Assembly: GCA_963634795.1 (NCBI GenBank)
Contig: CAVHDO010000013.1
Location: 1 to 20,340 of the forward strand
Length of the DNA: 20,340 bases
Reading direction: 5' to 3'
Source of the DNA: UBA1822 sp963634795
GTDB lineage: Bacteria > Bacillota > Negativicutes > Veillonellales > Dialisteraceae
The notes under the pieces were generated by a model. That model had not been told where the DNA came from. It worked only from the letters and a program-made list of their open reading frames with translations, and searched no databases. The translations under genes and the position numbers were made by a program. Positions 12,507 to 20,340 of this stretch are shown piece after piece (the first letter of the stretch is position 1; each line of letters opens with the position of its first letter).

Positions 12507-13467
12507 ATCACTTCGCATCGTTTTCATGGGGACGCCGGGCTTTGCGCTCTCGCCGCTTCGCGCGCTTTGCGAGGCGGGACATAAGCCGGTCGCCGTGTAC
12601 ACGCAGCCGGATCGGGTGAACGGGCGCGGCGGAAAAATTTCCTTTTCGCCGGTGAAGCAGTACGCCTTGGAGCAGGAAATCCCGGTCTGTCAGCCGCTTT
12701 CGTTCAAAGAGGAAACGGCGCTCTCGGCGCTGCGGGCGTGGGCGCCGGATTTGATTGTCGTGATTGCATATGGAAAAATTTTGCCGCAGGCGGTGCTGGA
12801 CATCCCGACGTACGGCGCGGTGAATATTCACGCGTCGCTTTTGCCGAAGTATCGCGGCGCGGCGCCGGTGCAGCGGGCGATTTTGAATCGGGAAGAGGAA
12901 ACGGGCGTCTCGCTGATGAAGCTCGATGCCGGGATGGACACGGGGCCGGTGATTTCCAGCGTCCGGACGGCTATTGGCGACATGGTGACCTCGGGCGAGT
13001 TGTTGGAAATATTGGCGGATTTGGGCGCGAAAGAATTGCTTCGCATTCTGCCGATTTTGCCGGACGCGATGACCGCCGCGGTGCCGCAGGACGAAAGCCG
13101 GGCGACATATGCGGAGAAAATCACAAAGGAAATGGGCGCGCTTGTCTGGACGGACACGGCCGTCGATTTGCACGCACGCATTCGGGCGCTGTCGCCGAAT
13201 CCGGGGACGTACACGGTTTTCCGGGGGAAACGGCTGAAAATTCATCGCAGTTTCCTGACACAGGAAGAAACGACAGCAGCGCCCGGCACCGTCGTTTCCA
13301 CGGATAAAAAAGGAATTTTGGTCGCGACGGGGGAGGGCGTGCTCGGGATTTCCCGTCTGCAACCGGAAAATAAGAAGGAAATGAACGCCGCCGATTGGCT
13401 TCGCGGCGCGAAAGTGCAAGCAGGAGAACGATTTGGAGCAGAAGACGGCCAGGGCGCTGGCGTATGA
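12499..13467 (+). CDS. fmt: Methionyl-tRNA formyltransferase
   Basis: A 322-residue enzyme that formylates initiator Met-tRNA using 10-formyl-tetrahydrofolate. Visible parts: Rossmann N-terminus IVFMGTPGFAL (7-17), catalytic-type N109 and H111 in NIHASLLPKYRGAAPVQ, D147 in MDTGP, and a C-terminal OB-like tRNA-binding domain from about 205 (ALSPNPGTY, then a final WLRGAKVQAGERF). Length is typical. It starts inside the end of def and overlaps the following rsmB by 35 bases. It consumes a folate cofactor, but the folate operon is a separate transcript. Confidence 0.97.
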   Translation: MNKSLRIVFMGTPGFALSPLRALCEAGHKPVAVYTQPDRVNGRGGKISFSPVKQYALEQEIPVCQPLSFKEETALSALRAWAPDLIVVIAYGKILPQAVLDIPTYGAVNIHASLLPKYRGAAPVQRAILNREEETGVSLMKLDAGMDTGPVISSVRTAIGDMVTSGELLEILADLGAKELLRILPILPDAMTAAVPQDESRATYAEKITKEMGALVWTDTAVDLHARIRALSPNPGTYTVFRGKRLKIHRSFLTQEETTAAPGTVVSTDKKGILVATGEGVLGISRLQPENKKEMNAADWLRGAKVQAGERFGAEDGQGAGV

Positions 13468-14764
13468 AGCGCTGACGGCGGTGCTGGAGAAAGATGCCTA
13501 TGCCAATTTGGCGTTGCAGGCATCTTTTCGTGTGCCGCTTTCGCCGGAAGACCGGAAATTTTTGACGGAGCTCGTCTACGGCACGCTGCGGCGGCTGAAT
13601 GTCCTTTGGTGGCATTTGGAAAAAATATCGGCGCGCCCTGTGCGGAAATTGGACGCGCCGGTGCGCATTTTGCTGCTGCTCGGCCTCTATCAGCTCCTGT
13701 ATATGAATAGCGTCCCGGACTCGGCGGCGGTGAACGAGACGGTGAAAATTGCGAAAAAGGTGACGCATGCGGGAAACGTGAAATTCGTGAATGCGGTGCT
13801 TCGCAGTTGGCTCAGAAAAAAGGAAACGCTTCGCTTGCCGACGGAAGCCGAGGATCCGATTTTGGCGGCGGCGCTTGCGATGAATATGCCGACTTGGCTC
13901 GTGCGTCGTTGGCAAAAGGAATTCGGCGCCGAGAAGGCCGCGGCAATATTTCGTGCGTTTCAATCGGTGCAGCCGACGGACATTCGCGTAAACCCAATGA
14001 AAATATCAAAGGAAACATTACGGCGCGAGCTGGAGGATCTCGGCTGCGCGCCGACGGACATTCCGTGGTGCGCGGACGGATTGTCGCTCGCAGATGCCGG
14101 GCCGTTTTTTCGCGGGCGTTTCTTAGCGGACGGAAAGGCGTATGTGCAAAATCGTGCGTCGATGCTCCCGGCAGAAATTTTGGCGCCCGTGGCGGGGGAG
14201 CACGTTCTGGATCTATGCGCCGCGCCGGGGAGCAAAACGACGCAGATGGCGGCGCGGATGGGAAACGAGGGGCGCGTCACGGCGTGGGATTTGTATCCGC
14301 ACAAAGTGAAGTTGCTTTCGGAGAATGCGAAACGGCTGGGATTGACGAATATTTTGTCCGCGGTGCATGACGCGACGAAAATTGAGGGGAAAGATGTCGC
14401 GGCGTATGATCGCGTGCTCTTGGACGCGCCGTGCTCGGGGCTGGGCGTCCTCGGTCGAAAAGTGGAAATTCGTTGGCGGAGACAGGAGAAAGATTTAGCC
14501 GTGTTTCCGCCATTGCAAAAAAATTTATTGGACGCGGCGGCCAAAGCGGTGAAGCCGGGCGGGATCTTGGTGTACAGCACGTGCACGCTGGAACGCGCGG
14601 AAAATGAAGAGCAGGTGACGGATTTTTTGGCGCGGCATCCGGATTTTGAGCTGGTTTCCTTCGCGGCGGGCGAGAGAACCGCATCGGATGGGATGCTGGC
14701 GCTCTGGCCGGATACAGACGGCTGCGACGGATTTTTTGTGGCGAAAATGAGGAAAAAAGCATGA
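13433..14764 (+). CDS. rsmB: 16S rRNA (cytosine-967-C5)-methyltransferase RsmB
   Basis: A 443-residue protein with an N-terminal NusB-like RNA-binding domain (about 1-135, ARALAYEALTAVLEKDAYAN) and a C-terminal SAM-dependent m5C methyltransferase. Motifs: DLCAAPGSK (260-268) for SAM binding, DAPCSGLG with C334, and YSTCT with C384; the two cysteines are the pair used by RsmB/Fmu enzymes. The start is a TTG at 13433, supported by AGGAG six bases upstream and by a family-like N-terminus. It lies inside fmt. The stop overlaps the rlmN start (ATGA). Confidence 0.94.
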   Translation: MEQKTARALAYEALTAVLEKDAYANLALQASFRVPLSPEDRKFLTELVYGTLRRLNVLWWHLEKISARPVRKLDAPVRILLLLGLYQLLYMNSVPDSAAVNETVKIAKKVTHAGNVKFVNAVLRSWLRKKETLRLPTEAEDPILAAALAMNMPTWLVRRWQKEFGAEKAAAIFRAFQSVQPTDIRVNPMKISKETLRRELEDLGCAPTDIPWCADGLSLADAGPFFRGRFLADGKAYVQNRASMLPAEILAPVAGEHVLDLCAAPGSKTTQMAARMGNEGRVTAWDLYPHKVKLLSENAKRLGLTNILSAVHDATKIEGKDVAAYDRVLLDAPCSGLGVLGRKVEIRWRRQEKDLAVFPPLQKNLLDAAAKAVKPGGILVYSTCTLERAENEEQVTDFLARHPDFELVSFAAGERTASDGMLALWPDTDGCDGFFVAKMRKKA

Positions 14765-15795
14765 AGCAAAATGTGTGGGGCGCGTCGCTCGCCGAGCTCC
14801 AAAGCCTCGTGACGGGCGCCGGTTTCCCGAAATTTCGCGCCAAGCAGATGGCCGATTATCTGTATCGGCGCGGCGTGTCGGATTTTTCCGCCATGCTCCA
14901 GCTTCCGCAGCCGCTTCGCGCGTGGCTTGCCGAGCACGCGGCCGTCGAAAAGCCGGAAGTCATTCGCACGCAGACGGCGCCGGACGGGGAGACGGAAAAA
15001 TTGTTGCTGCGCCTTGCGGACGGCGCGCTGGTCGAGACTGTCCTGATGCGGCACGATTACGGCAATTCCGTCTGCGTGTCGACGCAAGTCGGCTGTGCGA
15101 TGGGTTGCGCTTTCTGCGCGTCGACGCAAAACGGCCTCACGCGCAATTTGACGGCCGCGGAAATGCTCGCCGAGCTCTACGCCTTTCGCGAGACATCGGC
15201 AGCGGAGATCCATTCCGTCGTATTGATGGGAAGCGGCGAACCGTTGCAAAATTACGACAATGTGATTTCTTTTATTCATTTGGCGCACGACCCGGATTTG
15301 CTCAATCTTTCGTATCGCGGCGTGACGCTTTCGACTTGCGGCATCGTGCCCGGCATCGACCGTCTGGCGGACGAAAATATTCCCATCACGCTCGCGATTT
15401 CCCTGCACGCGCCCAATGACGAGATTCGTCACCGCTTGTTGCCAATCAGCCGGCAATACGCGATTGAAGATGTCGTCGCCTCCGCGCGCCGCTATTTTGA
15501 GAAAACGGGGCGGCGCGTGACATTTGAATATATTTTGATTGACGGCGTGAATGCGTCCGACGAAAATGCCGCGGAGCTTTGTCGTCTTCTGGGCGATTTA
15601 CCCTGCCACGTCAATCTGATTCCCGTGAACGGCACGGAGCACATTCGTCTTTTCGCGCCGAGCGGAAATCGATGCGAACGTTTCCGGAAAATTTTGGAAA
15701 CGGCAGGGAAGAGCGCGACGCTGCGCCGGAAAATGGGCGACGAAATCCAAGCGGCGTGCGGGCAGCTCAAAAAACGGCAATTGGAAACAGAGTGA
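14761..15795 (+). CDS. rlmN: Dual-specificity rRNA/tRNA C2-adenosine methyltransferase RlmN
   Basis: A 344-residue radical-SAM enzyme methylating A2503 of 23S rRNA and A37 of some tRNAs. The iron-sulfur cluster ligands are C112, C116 and C119 in CAMGCAFC. The methyl-carrying cysteine is C333 in AACGQL near the end. Other marks are the N-terminal FRAKQMADYLY, VLMGSGEPLQNYDN, and LAISLHAPNDEIRHRLLPI. Length is normal. It overlaps rsmB by 4 bases and ends the def-fmt-rsmB-rlmN unit. In B. subtilis the next genes would be prpC and prkC; here a different gene follows behind its own promoter. Confidence 0.97.
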   Translation: MKQNVWGASLAELQSLVTGAGFPKFRAKQMADYLYRRGVSDFSAMLQLPQPLRAWLAEHAAVEKPEVIRTQTAPDGETEKLLLRLADGALVETVLMRHDYGNSVCVSTQVGCAMGCAFCASTQNGLTRNLTAAEMLAELYAFRETSAAEIHSVVLMGSGEPLQNYDNVISFIHLAHDPDLLNLSYRGVTLSTCGIVPGIDRLADENIPITLAISLHAPNDEIRHRLLPISRQYAIEDVVASARRYFEKTGRRVTFEYILIDGVNASDENAAELCRLLGDLPCHVNLIPVNGTEHIRLFAPSGNRCERFRKILETAGKSATLRRKMGDEIQAACGQLKKRQLETE

Positions 15796-15802
15796 AAAAC
15801 GC

Positions 15803-15831
15803 TTGCCGAGCACGGCCGTTTCCTATACAAT
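15803..15831 (+). promoter_or_regulatory. Promoter of the acidic exported protein gene
   Basis: TTGCCG at 15803-15808 and TACAAT at 15826-15831 have a 17-bp spacer. A full AAAGGAGG ribosome binding site follows just before the start at 15858. Confidence 0.65.
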
Positions 15832-15857
15832 AGAAGGAAACCAAAGGAGGATTTGTC

Positions 15858-17252
15858 ATGAAATATAAGCAGTTGACTTGGCTCGTCACGCTTCTCCTGC
15901 TGGGCGGGCTTTCGTGCGCGACGGCGGAAGTGGCGGGCGCATCGCAGCCGGCCGCGGTCGAGGCATCCGAGAAGGAAGCGGAGGCGCCGAACGAATCGAA
16001 GGAAACGGAAAAAATCGCGGGCACGCCCAAAACGGACGAAAAGGAAGATGGGGCGGACGTCGTCGACGCGGAAGATCCGACGGAAGGAGACGCGGACGAT
16101 GCGGAAGGCGAAGAAGAGGCCGATACGGACGAAGAAACGGACGCGGATGAGAAAGAAACGACGGATGACAAGAAAGTGATTGTGGATATCGACGCCTCGC
16201 CGCTGACGGCGTACGATTTTCTGGCGGGCGGCGTGCGTCTCGGCCTGCCGTATGAAGAAACACTTTCTCATCTCGGCAAGCCGCAGGGTGAAAAGCAGGG
16301 TACTGTGCGCAGCGAATATATCTGGCCTTCCATGGCTGTGCGTTTCGTGTCGGACATGGCCGCCAAATACGACGACAATTTGAAACCGGGCGTCGATGCG
16401 ATTTACATCGCGGACAGCAAGACGAAAACCAATCGCGGTGTCGCGGTCGGGGATGCGCGGGAAAACGTGCTGCGTCTCTACGGGCGTCCGACNNNNNNNN
16501 NNNNNNNNNNNNNNNNNNNNNNNNNNNNNNNNNNNNNNNNNNNNNNNNNNNNNNNNNNNNNNNNNNNNNNNNNNNNNNNNNNNNNNNNNNNNNNNNNNNN
16601 NNNNNNNNNNNNNNNNNNNNNNNNNNNNNNNNNNNNNNNNNNNNNNNNNNNNNNNNNNNNNNNNNNNNNNNNNNNNNNNNNNNNNNNNNNNNNNNNNNNN
16701 NNNNNNNNNNNNNNNNNNGCCGAGCACTCCTGGGAGACGTGGCAGCGCAAAGCGACAAATCCGAAAGAAGAAATCCGTTACTATCCCGGCTACGGGCTTC
16801 ATCTGGACATCAAAAGCCGTCGCATCGGTTCGATGTTCCTCTCCGACGCCCAAATGCTGACGGCGCGCGGCCTGGCCGTCGGCGATCAGATTTCCACCAT
16901 GGAAACCGTTTATGGTAAGCCGGATAAAGTCGAAATCAATTACATCGACAAACATCCGCAGCCGGCTTACATTTTCTTCTCGCCTGATAAAGATGAAGTC
17001 TTGATTCTCTATCTTAACGACAAGACGAGAACCGTCCAAAGCATCGTCGTCATGAATAATCCCTTAGGTCCGCGCGCGGAGCGTAGCAAGATGGATCCGG
17101 AAAAAATAAAGAAGGAAAAAGAAAAAGAAGATAAGGAAAATTCGGATAAAGAGAAAATAGAAAAATTGGAAGAAAAGAAGGAGACTACTAGTTTGGATAA
17201 AAAGGAAAAAGTCGGTGTTGATGCAAAAGAAATGGTGAATATTGTAGAGTAA
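15858..17252 (+). CDS. Exported acidic protein with repeated GxxVGD...YGxP modules, function unknown
   Basis: A protein of about 464 residues if the gap length is right. The N-terminus (KYKQLTWLVTLLLLGGLSC) is a signal peptide. A cysteine follows it but the lipobox is poor (GLSC), so lipoprotein status is unsure. Residues about 30-110 are extremely acidic and low-complexity. A folded part then shows recurring motifs: GVRLGLPYEETLSHLGKP, GVAVGDARENVLRLYGRP and, after the gap, GLAVGDQISTMETVYGKP. These look like at least three copies of a small domain of the general type that tracks start of a repeat with G-hydrophobic-VGD and YGKP. The C-terminal 60 residues are a lysine/glutamate-rich probable coiled coil. 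An AAAGGAGG site precedes the ATG. I do not recognise a named family. Confidence 0.7.
   Translation: MKYKQLTWLVTLLLLGGLSCATAEVAGASQPAAVEASEKEAEAPNESKETEKIAGTPKTDEKEDGADVVDAEDPTEGDADDAEGEEEADTDEETDADEKETTDDKKVIVDIDASPLTAYDFLAGGVRLGLPYEETLSHLGKPQGEKQGTVRSEYIWPSMAVRFVSDMAAKYDDNLKPGVDAIYIADSKTKTNRGVAVGDARENVLRLYGRPXXXXXXXXXXXXXXXXXXXXXXXXXXXXXXXXXXXXXXXXXXXXXXXXXXXXXXXXXXXXXXXXXXXXXXXXXXXXAEHSWETWQRKATNPKEEIRYYPGYGLHLDIKSRRIGSMFLSDAQMLTARGLAVGDQISTMETVYGKPDKVEINYIDKHPQPAYIFFSPDKDEVLILYLNDKTRTVQSIVVMNNPLGPRAERSKMDPEKIKKEKEKEDKENSDKEKIEKLEEKKETTSLDKKEKVGVDAKEMVNIVE
16493..16718. other. Assembly gap (226 N) inside the acidic protein gene
   Basis: A run of 226 unknown bases starts right after a YGRP motif. 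The frame continues unchanged on the far side if the gap length is true. The gap sits where a further repeat module would be expected. Confidence 0.99.
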
Positions 17253-17304
17253 AAGAATGAAAAAACATAAGAAGGGGGTGGAATCGGGAAAACGGAAAAT
17301 AATG

Positions 17305-17361
17305 ATTTCAAATAAAAAGCGTACTTATTTTTGGGAGATAAGTACGCTTTCTATTTGAAAT
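17305..17361. terminator. Long bidirectional hairpin between convergent genes
   Basis: The inner stem AAGCGTACTTAT (17317-17328) pairs perfectly with 17338-17349 around a 9-base loop. The outer stem ATTTCAAATA (17305-17314) pairs with 17352-17361, with one mismatch between the two stems. T-rich sequence follows the inner stem on both strands. It should terminate both the acidic protein gene (+) and the metal ATPase gene (-). Confidence 0.8.
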
Positions 17362-17379
17362 GAAATCAACAGAAATGTT

Positions 17380-20235
17380 TCAGAACCGTTTCCTCAAAAG
17401 TCTCATCGCATTCAAGACGCAGAGAAGCGTGACGCCGACGTCGGCGAAGACGGCGAGCCACATATTTGCGTATCCGACGAGACCGAGGACCATGACGCCG
17501 ATTTTGACGCCGAGGGCGAAGGTGACGTTTTGCCAGGCGACGGAAATGACGCTCTTGGCGATGGCAATCGATTGCGGGATGCTCATAACATTTGAATTGA
17601 GGAAAACGATGTCGGCGGCTTCCATCGCGGCGTCGGCTCCGCTGCCCATCGCGGCGCCCGTGTCGGCTCCGGCGAGGACCGGTGCGTCGTTGATCCCGTC
17701 GCCGACGTAGAGGACGGCGCCTTTTTCTTCGCGAATGGCGCGCATATCGCTCAATTTATCTTCCGGAAGCAGGCCGGCGTGAATGTCCGTCATGCCGAGT
17801 TTTTTGCCGATATCATTGGCGCTTTCGGCGGCATCCCCGGTCAGCATGACGGGCGCGATGCCGTTTTTCTGCAGGAGCGCGACGGCTTCTTTCGCGTCCG
17901 GCTTGAGTTCGTCGGAAATGCGCAGCGAGCCGAGAAGGACACCGTCTTTGGCGAGCCAGATTTCCGTGCCGGCAAAAGATTCGGAGGAAACAGGAATTGT
18001 GACGCCGATGGATTCCATGAGGCGTTTGTTTCCAAGAGAAACGGCGGCGCCGTCCACGCGGCAGGTGATGCCTTTGCCGGCCGTTTCGGAAACGTCGGTC
18101 GCGCCGGGAATCGTCAATCCTTTTTCTTCCGCCGCGGTGACGACGGAGCGACCGATGGGATGCGTGGAAAATGTTTCCGCAGCGGCGGCCGTCGCGAGAA
18201 TTTCCTCTTCCGTCGCATTTCCGACGGGGCAAATGGCGCGGACGGCAAATTTCCCTTCGGTGAGCGTGCCTGTCTTGTCCATGACGACGGCTTTCGTCGC
18301 CGCGGTCGTTTCAATCGCCGTGCCGGATTTGAAGAGGACGCCGAGTTTCGACGCCGCGCCGATGCCGGAGAAGAAGGAGAGCGGGACGGAAATGACGAGC
18401 GCGCAGGGGCAGCTGATGACGAGGAAGGTGAGCGCCGTGTAAATCCAATGCGTCCAATCGCCGCCGAAAAGAAGCGGGGGAATGGTCGCGACCAAAATCG
18501 CGAAGAGGACGACAATCGGCGTGTAGACGCGGGAGAAACGGGTGATGAGGCGATCCATTTTCGGTTTCCCTGCGACGGCATTTTCGACGGAATCGAGGAT
18601 GCGCGTCACCATGGATTCGGACAGGACCTTTTCGACGCGGAGGCGGAGCGTGCCGCTCTGGTTCACGCAGCCGGACGTCAGCGCGTCGCCGACGGAAACG
18701 GAAACGGGTTTCGGCTCGCCGGTGACGGGGGAGGTGTCAATCTGCGAGCTGCCTTCCGTCACAATGCCGTCGAGCGGAATGCGGTCGCCCGGGCGGATGA
18801 GAAGAATGTCGCCGATGGCGGCGTCTTCGGCCGGAATCGTTTCCATCGTATCGCCGGAAACGCGCTGCACGGTGTCGGGGCGCAGGTCGACGGCTTCGGT
18901 GATCTGGTCGCGGCTCTGCTCCGAGGCGCGGTCTTCCAGATATTCTCCGATGCGGTAGAAGAGCATAATGCCGACGGCTTCGGACATTTCCTGAATGGCG
19001 ACGGCGCCCAATGTCGCGACGGACATGAGGAAATTTTCGTCAAAAATCTCGCCGTGGCTGATATTTTTCACAGACTTCCAGAGAATTTCTCCGCCGAAAA
19101 GAAGGTAGGCGATGCCGAGGACGATTTCTTTTTGGTGTGGGAAGAGCGCGGGAATCGTGCCTTCCGCATAATCCATGAGAAGGCCGGCGATGAAGAGGAT
19201 AAAGGCGACGGCGTAGAGAATTTTCTTCGTCGCGGACATCGTTTCCTCTTCCGGCTTCGCGGTCTTTGTGCGTTGCGGTTTCTCGATAACGGTTCCGGGC
19301 TCGACGGCGTCGCAGGCGCGAATGAGGTCGGGAATGAGTGCGTCGGGATCTTTGGCGGTGAGGCGGAGCTGCTTCGTCGCAAAGGAAACGGTCGCCGAGA
19401 AGACGCCGGGCTCGGCATTGATGACGCGTTCCAATTTGCCGGCGCAGACGGGGCAGTCGAGCGTCGGGATGCTGTACGTCGCCGTTTTGTACGTGCCGGG
19501 CGCCGCGTTTTCCAGAATTTTAATTTCCGGGTCGACGCTTTTGGCGACGAGGGAAATCGCCGGCAAGAGCGTCTTCGGATCTTCTTTGGAAATCAGGCGT
19601 AGCTCTTTGTCGCGGAAACTGACGGACGCGAAAAATACGGCCGGCATTTCCCGGATTTTTCCTTCGAGCTTCGCGGCGCAATCGCGGCAATCGAGGCGGG
19701 CGAGCGGGCAGTGAATGTGGAAATAGCCTTCTTCCAAGAATTGGCAATGGCAGATGGACAGATTGTGCCCGCAGACCTCGCAGGTGTCCGCGTCGGCTTC
19801 GTGATGAATGTGCCCAAGCGAGCGCCGCTCATCCAAATCGATTTCTTCTTTCGATTTCATGACGTCGGCAAGGTCTTTTTGGTAGTGCAACAAATCCTTG
19901 TCGCCGCTATGATTGTGCGCCGGATGTTCCTCCTCGCAGCAACAACCGTCGCCGTGCGTGTGAGAATGTTCGTGCCCGTGCTCATGGGAATGCTCATGCC
20001 CATGTTCGCGGGAATGGTCGTGACCGCAGCCACAGTGACCTTCCTCGTGAGAGTGTTCGTGCGAATGTTCATGTCCGCAACCGCACGAATTTTCTCCGTG
20101 GGAATGTTCGTGATGTTCGTGCTCGTGCGAATGCTCGTGACCGCAACCGCAATGACCTTCCCTGTGAGAATGGTCGTGTGAATGGGAATGATCGTGGCCG
20201 CATCCGCAGCCGCTGTGTTTTTCTTCGTGTTCCAT
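17380..20235 (-). CDS. zntA: Zn/Cd/Pb-type P1B ATPase with His/Cys-rich N-terminus
   Basis: A 951-residue membrane pump. Order of parts: a His/Cys-rich region (1-110; 37 His and 11 Cys, four CGCGH-like repeats); a CxxC pair CEVCGHNLSICHC (152-164); two HMA domains with LDCRDCA (181-187) and LDCPVCA (259-265); membrane segments from about 339; TGE (505-507); SCPC (608-611) in the metal site; DKTGT with phosphorylated D653; HP (692-693); and GDGINDAP (845-852). K911 and D932 in the last membrane segments match the ZntA/CadA (Zn, Cd, Pb) subgroup rather than copper pumps. The ATG at 20235 is chosen for AAAGGAG just upstream; a frame extension adds 21 residues without support. It ends at the shared hairpin. 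The role is export of zinc or cadmium. Confidence 0.93.
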   Translation of the reverse strand: MEHEEKHSGCGCGHDHSHSHDHSHREGHCGCGHEHSHEHEHHEHSHGENSCGCGHEHSHEHSHEEGHCGCGHDHSREHGHEHSHEHGHEHSHTHGDGCCCEEEHPAHNHSGDKDLLHYQKDLADVMKSKEEIDLDERRSLGHIHHEADADTCEVCGHNLSICHCQFLEEGYFHIHCPLARLDCRDCAAKLEGKIREMPAVFFASVSFRDKELRLISKEDPKTLLPAISLVAKSVDPEIKILENAAPGTYKTATYSIPTLDCPVCAGKLERVINAEPGVFSATVSFATKQLRLTAKDPDALIPDLIRACDAVEPGTVIEKPQRTKTAKPEEETMSATKKILYAVAFILFIAGLLMDYAEGTIPALFPHQKEIVLGIAYLLFGGEILWKSVKNISHGEIFDENFLMSVATLGAVAIQEMSEAVGIMLFYRIGEYLEDRASEQSRDQITEAVDLRPDTVQRVSGDTMETIPAEDAAIGDILLIRPGDRIPLDGIVTEGSSQIDTSPVTGEPKPVSVSVGDALTSGCVNQSGTLRLRVEKVLSESMVTRILDSVENAVAGKPKMDRLITRFSRVYTPIVVLFAILVATIPPLLFGGDWTHWIYTALTFLVISCPCALVISVPLSFFSGIGAASKLGVLFKSGTAIETTAATKAVVMDKTGTLTEGKFAVRAICPVGNATEEEILATAAAAETFSTHPIGRSVVTAAEEKGLTIPGATDVSETAGKGITCRVDGAAVSLGNKRLMESIGVTIPVSSESFAGTEIWLAKDGVLLGSLRISDELKPDAKEAVALLQKNGIAPVMLTGDAAESANDIGKKLGMTDIHAGLLPEDKLSDMRAIREEKGAVLYVGDGINDAPVLAGADTGAAMGSGADAAMEAADIVFLNSNVMSIPQSIAIAKSVISVAWQNVTFALGVKIGVMVLGLVGYANMWLAVFADVGVTLLCVLNAMRLLRKRF

Positions 20236-20288
20236 GATACGCTCCTTTCGCGCAAAAAAGAAATGAGAATGTTTTTTGATTTGGCGAT

Positions 20289-20294
20289 ATTGTA
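20289..20294 (-). promoter_or_regulatory. Possible -10 box of the metal ATPase promoter
   Basis: On the minus strand TACAAT lies 54 bases upstream of the start codon. The -35 region is poor (TTATGA-like), which would suit an activated or repressor-controlled promoter. I could not define a clear metal-regulator operator. Confidence 0.35.
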
Positions 20295-20340
20295 TCATCG
20301 ATTCTCAGAAACTCATAATCTGCGGCTTATTCGCAATTTA

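Noticed and set aside
17779..19602. A 607-codon open frame on the plus strand opposite the metal ATPase
   Set aside because: It is antisense to a clear P1B ATPase. Its composition (Gly/Arg/Asp/Phe-rich) is a codon-bias artefact.
19711..20181. A plus-strand hydrophobic 156-codon frame (MFVPVLMGM...)
   Set aside because: It is the antisense reading of His-rich codons (CAT/CAC become Met/Val), so it is an artefact of the ATPase N-terminus.

Overview
The window looks like the chromosome of a low-complexity-rich member of the Firmicutes, most likely a Negativicutes (Selenomonas/Dialister/Megasphaera-like) genome. This rests on gene order and content: LCP protein - rsfS - cvfB, folP-folB-folK-mfd - SpoVB/YabM-type flippase, def-fmt-rsmB-rlmN. 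It also rests on Firmicutes-style AAGGAGG ribosome binding sites and the moderately high GC of the core genes. The assignment is inference; no rRNA or species marker is present.

Layout: (1) 1-1824, the 3' end of an LCP (LytR-CpsA-Psr) gene, then rsfS and cvfB, which overlap. (2) 1825-4284, an accessory island: a strong consensus promoter driving a short terminator-ended RNA (about 2014-2148), then many short tandem repeats and hairpin repeats. Within it sits an AT-rich cassette of three small genes (two paralogous unknown proteins around a CPCC-type cysteine-rich protein). (3) 4285-9260, a tightly overlapping folate operon (folP, folB, folK) running into the transcription-repair coupling factor mfd. 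(4) 9481-11073, a lipid-linked-oligosaccharide flippase-type membrane protein. (5) 11074-12044, a gene-poor stretch with a decayed transposase on the minus strand and a 15-unit heptamer array that runs up to the def promoter. (6) 12045-15795, def, fmt, rsmB and rlmN, overlapping one another: formyl-Met processing plus rRNA modification. (7) 15858-17252, an exported acidic protein with internal repeats, interrupted by a 226-base assembly gap. (8) 17305-17361, a convergent hairpin. (9) 17380-20235 on the minus strand, a Zn/Cd/Pb-type P1B ATPase with an unusually long His/Cys-rich N-terminus.

The most unusual content is non-coding. Nearly every larger intergenic gap carries tandem heptamers from at least five unrelated families (GACGTCA, GTGCACA, CTCTTCC, NNNACGG, GGAGCYK), joined by a recurring ~29-bp connector, plus one 10-bp-period array. 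They resemble in style the short tandemly repeated repetitive (STRR) sequences known from cyanobacteria. CTCTTCC arrays lie directly upstream of the -10 boxes of both folP and def. The second item of interest is the unidentified small RNA, whose two hairpin loops are complementary over six bases. The third is a 240-bp fold-back element whose two arms differ by compensatory changes.
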